64,000 nucleotides of DNA from UBA4416 sp040387475 (GTDB taxonomy: Bacteria; Bacteroidota; Bacteroidia; B-17B0; Aurantibacillaceae). The stretch spans positions 62,001 through 126,000 of the forward strand of contig JAZKDT010000001.1 in assembly GCA_040387475.1 (NCBI GenBank). Reading direction: 5' to 3'. Of the stretch, positions 1 to 6,657 are shown piece by piece (position 1 is the stretch's first letter; each line of letters opens with the position of its first letter). The notes below the pieces were generated by a model. It saw only the letters and a list, made by a program, of their open reading frames with translations. It was not told the DNA's origin and did not search any database. Position numbers and translations under genes: made by a program.

Positions 1-268
1 TCATCATGGTATACACATCTTTAAAAAAGTGAGGTGTATGTGGGTCTTTTTCGGTATCGCTGTAGGCATGGTGCATGCGATGTAATATGGCATATGCCCG
101 TGCATTTAAATACGACGAACCCTGTGCAACCCATGAAAAAACATAAAAGAATTTCTCCCAGAATTTATTCATCGTAAACATTTTATGAGCGCTGTAGCGA
201 TGCAGGAAAAAGGTTTGTCCGAAAAGAGAAAGGTACCAGTGAAGTATAAGAAATAAAAGAATGATCAT
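1..268 (-). CDS. Acyl-CoA/fatty-acid desaturase, N-terminal part (cut by window edge)
   Basis: The first 89 codons of a membrane fatty-acid desaturase; the remainder lies beyond base 1. It starts at the ATG whose complement is 266-268. The translation begins MIILLFLILHWY, a membrane segment, and then shows two histidine boxes: HRYSAHK (HxxxxH) and HRMHHAYSD (HxxHH). These bind the di-iron centre in stearoyl-CoA delta-9-type desaturases. The third box should follow off the window. The family introduces a double bond into fatty acyl chains and so tunes membrane fluidity. A near-consensus promoter element lies 25 bases upstream. Family call is firm; the substrate is not known. Confidence 0.88.
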   Translation of the reverse strand, partial: MIILLFLILHWYLSLFGQTFFLHRYSAHKMFTMNKFWEKFFYVFSWVAQGSSYLNARAYAILHRMHHAYSDTEKDPHTPHFFKDVYTMM

Positions 269-292
269 TTTTTGTGTTTGTTAGTTCGGTTA

Positions 293-300
293 CAAAGGTG
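293..300 (-). promoter_or_regulatory. Possible -7 element of the desaturase promoter
   Basis: On the minus strand the sequence reads CACCTTTG, one base off the Bacteroidota -7 consensus TAnnTTTG. It would put the transcript start near 286, giving a leader of under 20 bases. No clear -33 TTTG box was found. Confidence 0.35.
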
Positions 301-406
301 AGCATTAAAAATGGTTTTCTAATGCTATATTAAGTTAAACATTGCAAAGCTACCGTGTTTACGGTATATAACACAGTGCTTTCAAAATTGTTTTTACTGA
401 TTTCAT

Positions 407-436
407 AAAAAAAGACCGCTAAAAGCAGTCTTTTTT
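407..436 (-). terminator. Terminator of the atp operon
   Basis: An inverted repeat (AAAAAGAC-c-GCT, loop AAA, AGC-a-GTCTTTTT) lies 18 bases after the atpG stop codon. With its U-run on the minus strand it fits an intrinsic terminator closing the operon. Confidence 0.75.
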
Positions 437-453
437 AAGATGTTATGAAGTTA

Positions 454-1335
454 CTAGCCGTTCAATGCTTCCGCGCCTGCTACGATCTCCAGAATCTCAG
501 TAGTAATGGCTGTTTGACGAGCTTTATTGTAAGAGATTTTCAGGTCACGTAACATATCCTTAGCGTTGTCCGTAGCTTTATGCATGGCCGTCATACGGGC
601 ACCATGTTCTGATGCCAGTGAATCCAATAAGGCTTTATAAAATTGTGTTTTTAACGAACGTGGAATTAAATCACTAACGATAAACTCCATACTAGGCTCA
701 AATATGTAATCAGTGTTTGATGTAGATGTATTTGCTTTGGCAGATGTTTCTACCGGAAGGAATTGTTCGTCTTGTACAATTTGTACTGCCGCGTTTTTAA
801 ACTGGTTGTACACCAAAACGATCTTGTCAAATTCTTTGTTAACGAAGGTCTCCATTATTTTCTCGGCAATAGGAGCTACATTATCATACGTTAAACGATC
901 AAATATTTCGTTTAAGTTATGCGGTAAATCTGTTCCGTGAATATGGTGCTCAGTACGTTTAAAAGCGTCGTTTGCTTTTTTTCCAATACAAATAACCGAT
1001 ACATTTTGTCCCTGGTAATCATTTTTGATTAAACTCCATGCTTTTTTAATGACATTGGCGTTAAATCCACCTGCTAAACCACGGTTAGAAGAAATAACAA
1101 CTAACAGTACATTTTTACCGGTTGCATTGCGGGCGTAAGTGTTTTCAGAAGTATCCAAACTTGAACTTACGTTTTGTAATATTTCCTGCAGCTTGTTAGC
1201 ATACGGACGCATTTGTGTAATAGCATCCTGTGCGCGTTTCAACTTAGCAGCACTTACCATTTTCATGGCACTGGTGATCTGCATGGTTGAACCAACGGAT
1301 GTGATTCTATTTCTTACTTCTTTTAAATTTGGCAT
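454..1335 (-). CDS. atpG: F1Fo ATP synthase gamma subunit
   Basis: The central rotor shaft of F1, which couples proton flow through Fo to the catalytic sites. The 293-residue length is normal. The N-terminus MPNLKEVRNRITSV and the motif ITSAMKMVSAAKL are hallmarks of the family, as is the C-terminal helix with ASEHGARMTAMHKATDNA. It is the last gene of a six-gene minus-strand operon (atpB-E-F-H-A-G), 73 bases after atpA and followed by a terminator. atpD and atpC do not follow, as is usual in Bacteroidota where they sit elsewhere. Confidence 0.97.
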   Translation of the reverse strand: MPNLKEVRNRITSVGSTMQITSAMKMVSAAKLKRAQDAITQMRPYANKLQEILQNVSSSLDTSENTYARNATGKNVLLVVISSNRGLAGGFNANVIKKAWSLIKNDYQGQNVSVICIGKKANDAFKRTEHHIHGTDLPHNLNEIFDRLTYDNVAPIAEKIMETFVNKEFDKIVLVYNQFKNAAVQIVQDEQFLPVETSAKANTSTSNTDYIFEPSMEFIVSDLIPRSLKTQFYKALLDSLASEHGARMTAMHKATDNAKDMLRDLKISYNKARQTAITTEILEIVAGAEALNG

Positions 1336-1408
1336 TCCTTATAGTTATAAGTGTTTAGCTTCGAGTGTTTAGAATTAAAAACCAAACACTAAAAACTCAA
1401 AATTACTA

Positions 1409-2986
1409 TTAGTTATATTTTGCTGATAGCTCTTTTGCAGTAGCTTCTAATACACTCGTAATAGAGTCATCAAATTTACCTGCTTTTAAAGCATCTAACT
1501 GTTCTTTATTTTTGCGCTCGCACATGTCAAGGAATTCTTTTTCAAATTCTTTAACTCTACTTACCGGGATAGAACGCAATAAGTTTTTAGTTCCGAGGTA
1601 AATGATCGCAATTTGTTGTTCAACACGAAGAGGAGAAGCATTAGCCTGTTTCAAAATTTCCACGTTACGCGCACCTTTATCCAGTACTGATTTTGTTGCA
1701 GCATCTAAGTCAGATCCAAATTTAGAGAAAGCCTCTAATTCGCGGTATTGAGCCTGATCTAATTTTAAAGTACCTGCTACTTTTTTCATTGATTTAATTT
1801 GAGCATTACCTCCAACACGAGATACCGAAATACCTACGTTAATTGCCGGACGAACACCTGAGTTAAATAAATTTGTTTCTAAGAAAATCTGACCATCTGT
1901 AATCGAAATTACGTTGGTTGGAATGTATGCAGAAACGTCACCAGCTTGTGTTTCAATCAAAGGTAAAGCCGTTAAAGATCCGCCACCTTTTACAATTGGC
2001 TTCAATGATTCAGGAAGATCATTCATGTTTCTAGCGATCTCATCAGAAGCATTGATCTTAGCAGCACGCTCTAATAATCTACTGTGAAGGTAGAAAACGT
2101 CACCTGGATATGCCTCACGTCCAGGAGGACGACGTAATAATAAAGAAACCTCACGGTAAGCTACTGCTTGTTTTGATAAATCATCATAAACAATTAAAGC
2201 AGGACGACCGGTGTCTCTAAAGAATTCACCAACTGCAGCCCCTGCAAATGGCGCGTAGAACTGCATTGGAGCAGGATCCGAAGCGTTAGCAGCAACAACT
2301 ACTGTGTAAGCCATTGCACCATTTTCTTCTAACGTACGAACAACGTTCGCAACAGTAGAACCTTTTTGAGCAATCGCAACATATATACAGAATACAGGCT
2401 TACCTGCATCATAAAATTCTTTTTGATTAATGATCGTATCTAACGCAACAGTAGTTTTTCCTGTCTGACGGTCACCAATGATCAACTCACGCTGTCCACG
2501 GCCAATTGGAATCATTGCATCAATTGCTTTGATACCCGTTTGTAGAGGCTCAGTAACTGGCTGACGATAAATTACACCTGGAGCCTTACGCTCTAAAGGT
2601 AATTCATAAGTTACTCCCTGGATAGGGCCTTTACCATCAATTGGGTTTCCTAAAGTATCAATAACACGGCCTAACATACCTTCACCAACATTGATAGAAG
2701 CAATACGCCCAGTACGTTTTACAGAAGATCCTTCGCTGATACCTGTACTTGCACCTAATAATACAGCACCAACGTTATCTTCTTCTAAGTTTAATACAAT
2801 TCCTTGTAAACCTGTTTCAAATTCAATCAACTCACCTGATTGAACTTTAGATAAACCGTAAATACGAGCGATACCATCACCTACTTGTAATACAGATCCA
2901 ACTTCTTCTAATTCAGCTTCCGATTTGAAACCTGATAATTGTTGTCTTAAGATTGCAGATACTTCTGCTGGTTTTACTTCAGCCAT
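1409..2986 (-). CDS. atpA: F1Fo ATP synthase alpha subunit
   Basis: The non-catalytic nucleotide-binding subunit of the F1 hexamer. At 525 residues it is full length. The Walker A motif GDRQTGKT is at about residues 171-178, and the alpha-subunit signature PAINVGISVSRVG is present in the C-terminal half. It lies 19 bases after atpH and 73 bases before atpG on the minus strand, in the canonical F-H-A-G order. Start ATG (MAEVKPAEVSAIL) agrees with other alpha subunits from this phylum. Confidence 0.98.
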   Translation of the reverse strand: MAEVKPAEVSAILRQQLSGFKSEAELEEVGSVLQVGDGIARIYGLSKVQSGELIEFETGLQGIVLNLEEDNVGAVLLGASTGISEGSSVKRTGRIASINVGEGMLGRVIDTLGNPIDGKGPIQGVTYELPLERKAPGVIYRQPVTEPLQTGIKAIDAMIPIGRGQRELIIGDRQTGKTTVALDTIINQKEFYDAGKPVFCIYVAIAQKGSTVANVVRTLEENGAMAYTVVVAANASDPAPMQFYAPFAGAAVGEFFRDTGRPALIVYDDLSKQAVAYREVSLLLRRPPGREAYPGDVFYLHSRLLERAAKINASDEIARNMNDLPESLKPIVKGGGSLTALPLIETQAGDVSAYIPTNVISITDGQIFLETNLFNSGVRPAINVGISVSRVGGNAQIKSMKKVAGTLKLDQAQYRELEAFSKFGSDLDAATKSVLDKGARNVEILKQANASPLRVEQQIAIIYLGTKNLLRSIPVSRVKEFEKEFLDMCERKNKEQLDALKAGKFDDSITSVLEATAKELSAKYN

Positions 2987-3005
2987 TTTATTATATGGTT
3001 AGTTA

Positions 3006-3545
3006 TTAATTTAATGCTTTGTTTGTTAATTCTTTTTTCAGGTTTGATAATTGGCGCGCAACAGATTTATCTAATTGTTTATCGCCAATTTTTAAAATAA
3101 ATCCGCCAATGATATTTGGATTTACTTTCTCCACTAATTCAACTTCTCCACTCAATTGAGCTTTTACAAGGTCTAATGCTTTTTGTTTGGTAGCAGCATC
3201 CAACCCGTTAGCTGAAGTTACCACAGCGGTTAAAATGTTTTTGTGAGAGCGGTATTGCTCGATAAAGCTATTTGCCATTTCGGGAATAACGCCTTCTCTT
3301 CTTTTAGAAGCCACTATGGATAAAAATCCTGAAGTGATAGGATTTAGTTTACCGTCAAATATCGCTTTGATAGTAGAGATCTTTTTATCCGCTTTAATGA
3401 TGGGACTATTTAAGAAATTAATAAATTCCCTGGATTCTTCGCAAACCGATTGTACCTGGCGCATATCAGCATAAACAGCTTCGAGCTGCCCTTTTTCAAC
3501 CGCCAGGTCGATCAATGATTTAGCGTATCTTGATGCAACTATCAT
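3006..3545 (-). CDS. atpH: F1Fo ATP synthase delta subunit (OSCP)
   Basis: Links the peripheral stalk to the top of F1. The 179-residue protein opens with ASRYAKSLIDLAVEKG, the standard OSCP/delta N-terminal pattern, and closes with the conserved region VNPNIIGGFILKIGDKQLD. It is two bases downstream of atpF on the minus strand, so the two are probably translationally coupled. Confidence 0.95.
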   Translation of the reverse strand: MIVASRYAKSLIDLAVEKGQLEAVYADMRQVQSVCEESREFINFLNSPIIKADKKISTIKAIFDGKLNPITSGFLSIVASKRREGVIPEMANSFIEQYRSHKNILTAVVTSANGLDAATKQKALDLVKAQLSGEVELVEKVNPNIIGGFILKIGDKQLDKSVARQLSNLKKELTNKALN

Positions 3546-3547
3546 GA

Positions 3548-4063
3548 TTAGTTAAGGTTTACGTCTTTCATTAAGTTGTTTACCAATGCCTTTTGTTTTT
3601 CATCGCTCGACAATTCGCTACGCAAAATTTTCTCAGCAATTTCAATTGACAAAGTAGCTACCTGATTTTTCAATTCAGCAACAGCAGCATTCTTTTCATT
3701 CATAATTTGCTCACGTGCAGATGCCATAATACGATCAGCTTCTACCTGAGATTTTGCTTTTGCCTCGGCGATGATAGCATCTTTAGTATCACGTGCCTCT
3801 TTCATTAAAATATCACGGGCAGCACGGGCATCAGCCAAACTTTTTTCGTTGTTTGATTTCAGTTCACGCATATCGTTTAACGCGTTCTCCGCGCTTGCCA
3901 ATGCATCTTCAATTCCTTTTTCACGGGTTTTAATAGCCGTTAATATTGGTTTCCATGCAAACTTCCCTAATAATACCAATAATAAAATAAAAGTAATGGT
4001 AGTCCAGAATATTAAACCGATTGCCGGTTCAATTAAACTTGCTAAAATGAATGTACTTGTCAT
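3548..4063 (-). CDS. atpF: F1Fo ATP synthase b subunit
   Basis: Peripheral stalk subunit. One hydrophobic N-terminal helix (about residues 7-30, PAIGLIFWTTITFILLLVLL) is followed by the invariant-looking FAWKPI and then a long charged Ala/Glu/Lys-rich coiled coil, as in all b subunits. Length 171 residues is typical. It is separated from atpE by 148 bases that contain a strong stem-loop, but from atpH by only two bases. Confidence 0.95.
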   Translation of the reverse strand: MTSTFILASLIEPAIGLIFWTTITFILLLVLLGKFAWKPILTAIKTREKGIEDALASAENALNDMRELKSNNEKSLADARAARDILMKEARDTKDAIIAEAKAKSQVEADRIMASAREQIMNEKNAAVAELKNQVATLSIEIAEKILRSELSSDEKQKALVNNLMKDVNLN

Positions 4064-4156
4064 CTTTTTAAAATTAAATGCGTTTGTTGTACTTTATATT
4101 CTTGATTTCTTCTGCTTAATTTATTTAAAAAAGCAGAATGAAATGATTTTTATTTT

Positions 4157-4193
4157 AAACCAAAGCCATTACCAACCGTAATAGCTTTGGTTT
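4157..4193 (-). promoter_or_regulatory. Intercistronic stem-loop between atpE and atpF
   Basis: A 10-bp perfect stem (AAACCAAAGC / GCTTTGGTTT) continues after one mismatch into a further 5 bp (ATTAC / GTAAT) with a CAACC loop. It starts 18 bases after the atpE stop on the transcribed strand. There is no U-run after it, so it looks more like an mRNA-stabilising or processing element than a full terminator. Confidence 0.6.
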
Positions 4194-4211
4194 GTTTGTT
4201 GAAGCTTCTAA

Positions 4212-4415
4212 TTATTTCATTAAAGCAACTACTACACCGAATAATGCAACACCTTCTACAAGGGCTGCAGCGATGATCATTGCTGTTTGAATTTTAGATG
4301 TAGCTTCTGGCTGACGTGCAATGGCATCCATTGCGTGTCCACCAATTTGTCCGATACCGATACCAGCGCCTATTACTGCTAAGCCTGCTCCGATTGCTGC
4401 GATACTTCCTGTCAT
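4212..4415 (-). CDS. atpE: F1Fo ATP synthase c subunit (proteolipid)
   Basis: Forms the rotating c-ring. The 67-residue protein is two hydrophobic helices joined by the polar loop ARQPE. The first helix carries the Gly-rich packing motif GAGIGIGQIGG, and the second the proton-carrying acidic residue in AALVEGVALF. The Na+-binding signature was not apparent, so proton coupling is likely but inferred. It is slightly shorter than the usual c subunit of about 79 residues because its N-terminus is brief. 36 bases downstream of atpB. Confidence 0.96.
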   Translation of the reverse strand: MTGSIAAIGAGLAVIGAGIGIGQIGGHAMDAIARQPEATSKIQTAMIIAAALVEGVALFGVVVALMK

Positions 4416-4451
4416 TTTGTTTGTTTTTATTGGTTATTAATTATTCTCTTT

Positions 4452-5588
4452 TTAGTGTTTTGCTTCAGCCAATTTATCATCGTCTGTTGTATGCATGCCA
4501 TCTTCATTATGATCTGCAACAGCTGATCCGATGAATAACGCTGTTAACATCGTAAATACGTATGCCTGTAAAAATGCTACTAAACATTCTAACACATCAA
4601 TAAATAAAGCAAACGCAACTGATACCGGTGCGATGTAAATAGATTTAAAAACAAAGATCAACCCGATCAATGAGATGACAATAATATGTCCTGCTGTCAT
4701 GTTCGCAAATAAACGAATCATTAAGGCAAAAGGTTTTGTTAAGATACCAACGATCTCAATAGGGATTAAAATAATCCAGATTGCTTTGGGCGCGTGCGGT
4801 GCAAAAATATGAGACCAGTAATTCTTGTTTCCATTGATATTAGTAACAATTAAAGTGATAACAGATAATACCAAAGTGAAAGCAATATTTCCTGTTAAGT
4901 TAGCTCCAATGGGAATCATCCCGAAAATGTTATTTATTAATATCATAAAAAACACTGTCAGTAAATAAGGTACAAACCTATCGGAACCGTGCCCGATGTT
5001 ACCTTTGGCTATATCATCCCGTACAAATGTGATTAACGGCTCAAAAAAGGATTGCTTACCTTTTGGTGCTGACGTAACCCCTTGTGTTTTATAAGATTTT
5101 GCAATGGAAGTGAATAATAAGAATATCACAACTGCAGAAAAAAGCAATTGCGCTACATTTTTGGTAATTGAGAAATCATACACTTTTTCTGTAAAATCTT
5201 CAGAGATGATTTTTTCATCTACAATTTTATACCCGTTATACGAAGCGTGACCATGCTCAAAACGACCTGAAGAAAACACCTGCAATCCTTTTGTAGAAGA
5301 ATATAAAATAACGGGCAATGGAGCAGAAACAGCGTCATGTCCTTCGCCCCATAAATGCCATGAGTGAGAATCGGCCACGTGCTCTAAAGCAATCGCTGTA
5401 ATATCAACGGGCGCGTTAGGATCTTTTACGGGAGCATTATGGGCTGAAGCAACCTCTACATGTGCAGCTTCTGCATCATGTTCCTGTGGTTCGGAAGCCG
5501 ATAATTTGTTTGAAAACCCCATAAAAAGGGAGAATATCACTAAAAAGATACTTAAAAAGCGTTTGTATGTATTAATTTTACTAGTCAT
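4452..5588 (-). CDS. atpB: F1Fo ATP synthase a subunit
   Basis: Membrane stator subunit that forms the proton half-channels against the c-ring. From the ATG at 5588 the protein has 378 residues: a signal-like N-terminal segment, a His/Glu/Ala-rich periplasmic stretch (EPQEHDAEAAHVEVASAHN) typical of the long Bacteroidota form, and then five or so membrane helices. The essential arginine is in FALMIRLFANMTAGH. The frame stays open upstream to 5888, but that extension overlaps the M23 gene and a perfect TAnnTTTG promoter sits at 5626-5633, so 5588 is the better start. Confidence 0.95.
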   Translation of the reverse strand: MTSKINTYKRFLSIFLVIFSLFMGFSNKLSASEPQEHDAEAAHVEVASAHNAPVKDPNAPVDITAIALEHVADSHSWHLWGEGHDAVSAPLPVILYSSTKGLQVFSSGRFEHGHASYNGYKIVDEKIISEDFTEKVYDFSITKNVAQLLFSAVVIFLLFTSIAKSYKTQGVTSAPKGKQSFFEPLITFVRDDIAKGNIGHGSDRFVPYLLTVFFMILINNIFGMIPIGANLTGNIAFTLVLSVITLIVTNINGNKNYWSHIFAPHAPKAIWIILIPIEIVGILTKPFALMIRLFANMTAGHIIVISLIGLIFVFKSIYIAPVSVAFALFIDVLECLVAFLQAYVFTMLTALFIGSAVADHNEDGMHTTDDDKLAEAKH

Positions 5589-5625
5589 TACGAAAAAGGT
5601 ATTTGTAAGCTTTAAAATTCGGGTG

Positions 5626-5633
5626 CAAATGTA
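5626..5633 (-). promoter_or_regulatory. -7 promoter element of the atp operon
   Basis: The minus strand reads TACATTTG, a perfect match to the Bacteroidota -7 consensus TAnnTTTG. Transcription would begin near 5620, leaving about 30 bases of leader before the atpB ATG. A convincing -33 box was not found at the expected distance. Confidence 0.6.
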
Positions 5634-5715
5634 TGGATAAATTGATAAAAGCGAAACTTTTTTTCGGGTTTTAGACAAAGAAATCGGATAATCCGGCGAA
5701 TTTTTGGGATAATTA

Positions 5716-6591
5716 TCAAAACACCACATAATCCTGCGGATTAATTGCAAAGCCGTTATACCAAAGCTCAAAATGAAGATGGGGACCTTTGCTATTTTCA
5801 CCTGTATTTCCAACCACACCGATAGGCTCACCGGCCTGAACAAAGTCACCAGCTTTTTTAGTAATATTAGATTGATGCTTGTAAACACTGGTTATGTTGT
5901 TACTATGTTGAATTTGAGTAACATAGCCATCATTCGTGGTATATCCCGCAAAAATCACAGTTCCGTCGAGTGTGGCTTTGATGAGTTCATTTTCTTTGGA
6001 AACGATATCAGTACCATAGTGCTCTTCTTTAATATTATAAGACGTTGTAATAATGCCATTGATCGGTGTAAAAAAGAAGAAATTACTCAGGGCATTAATC
6101 TTATTGGCCGATACCTTATCACTGGTGGATTCGAGTTGATTACTTTCGATATCTGTACGTAGTTTCATGTCCTGTTCGCTCGCCTTTATATCAATATTTG
6201 CATATTTACCGGTTGAATCCTTCGTTGGTTTGGCAGTTTTACCTTCAGTTTTGCCGGAAAACACGTTTAACAGGTTGTTAATATACCAATCCCTAGCTTC
6301 CAGGGTGCTTTCCAGCGAATCCGCTTTAGCACTCAAGGTGATAATATCTTTCCGGTCATCTACATTGCCGTAGCCCGGAATATATTCCCGCAAGGGGGTA
6401 AATGCTACCAGACTGATCACCAGACTTGTCATTACGATAGTCACCGAGCCCAATAAAATAATAAGTCCAAGTGGGGAAAGGCGTAGTGAGAACTTTTCGG
6501 CAAAGGAATCGTCATTCAGGATAACTAATCGGTATTTATTCCTTAATTGATCGGTAAAGATCTTCCAACGACTATTTTTGGTTTCCGGCAT
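5716..6591 (-). CDS. M23 family metallopeptidase (LytM-like), membrane anchored
   Basis: A probable cell-wall endopeptidase or divisome-associated peptidoglycan factor. The 291-residue protein has a cytoplasmic start, one membrane helix at about residues 41-64, a linker, and a C-terminal peptidase_M23 domain (about 175-291). Zinc-ligand motifs are HYGTD and the HLH of GPHLHFELW, with the additional catalytic His in YKHQS, so it looks active rather than degenerate. It lies 127 bases upstream of atpB in the same direction, and is divergent from porW. A perfect -7 element lies just upstream. Confidence 0.9.
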   Translation of the reverse strand: MPETKNSRWKIFTDQLRNKYRLVILNDDSFAEKFSLRLSPLGLIILLGSVTIVMTSLVISLVAFTPLREYIPGYGNVDDRKDIITLSAKADSLESTLEARDWYINNLLNVFSGKTEGKTAKPTKDSTGKYANIDIKASEQDMKLRTDIESNQLESTSDKVSANKINALSNFFFFTPINGIITTSYNIKEEHYGTDIVSKENELIKATLDGTVIFAGYTTNDGYVTQIQHSNNITSVYKHQSNITKKAGDFVQAGEPIGVVGNTGENSKGPHLHFELWYNGFAINPQDYVVF

Positions 6592-6601
6592 AGGTTCTGC
6601 A

Positions 6602-6609
6602 CAAAAATA
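6602..6609 (-). promoter_or_regulatory. -7 promoter element of the M23 peptidase gene
   Basis: Minus-strand TATTTTTG matches TAnnTTTG exactly, about 11 bases upstream of the start codon. It implies a very short leader. Confidence 0.5.
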
Positions 6610-6640
6610 TACTAAATTTACGATTTTGACGTTATTACCT

Positions 6641-6648
6641 TATTTTTG
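6641..6648 (+). promoter_or_regulatory. -7 promoter element of porW
   Basis: TATTTTTG matches TAnnTTTG exactly. Transcription would begin near 6654, just before the TTG at 6658. It faces the M23 promoter across about 30 bases. Confidence 0.45.
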
Positions 6649-6657
6649 CATACTTTT

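Noticed and set aside
5589..5888. N-terminal extension of atpB to 5888
   Set aside because: It overlaps the M23 gene and the atp promoter; the ATG at 5588 matches the family.
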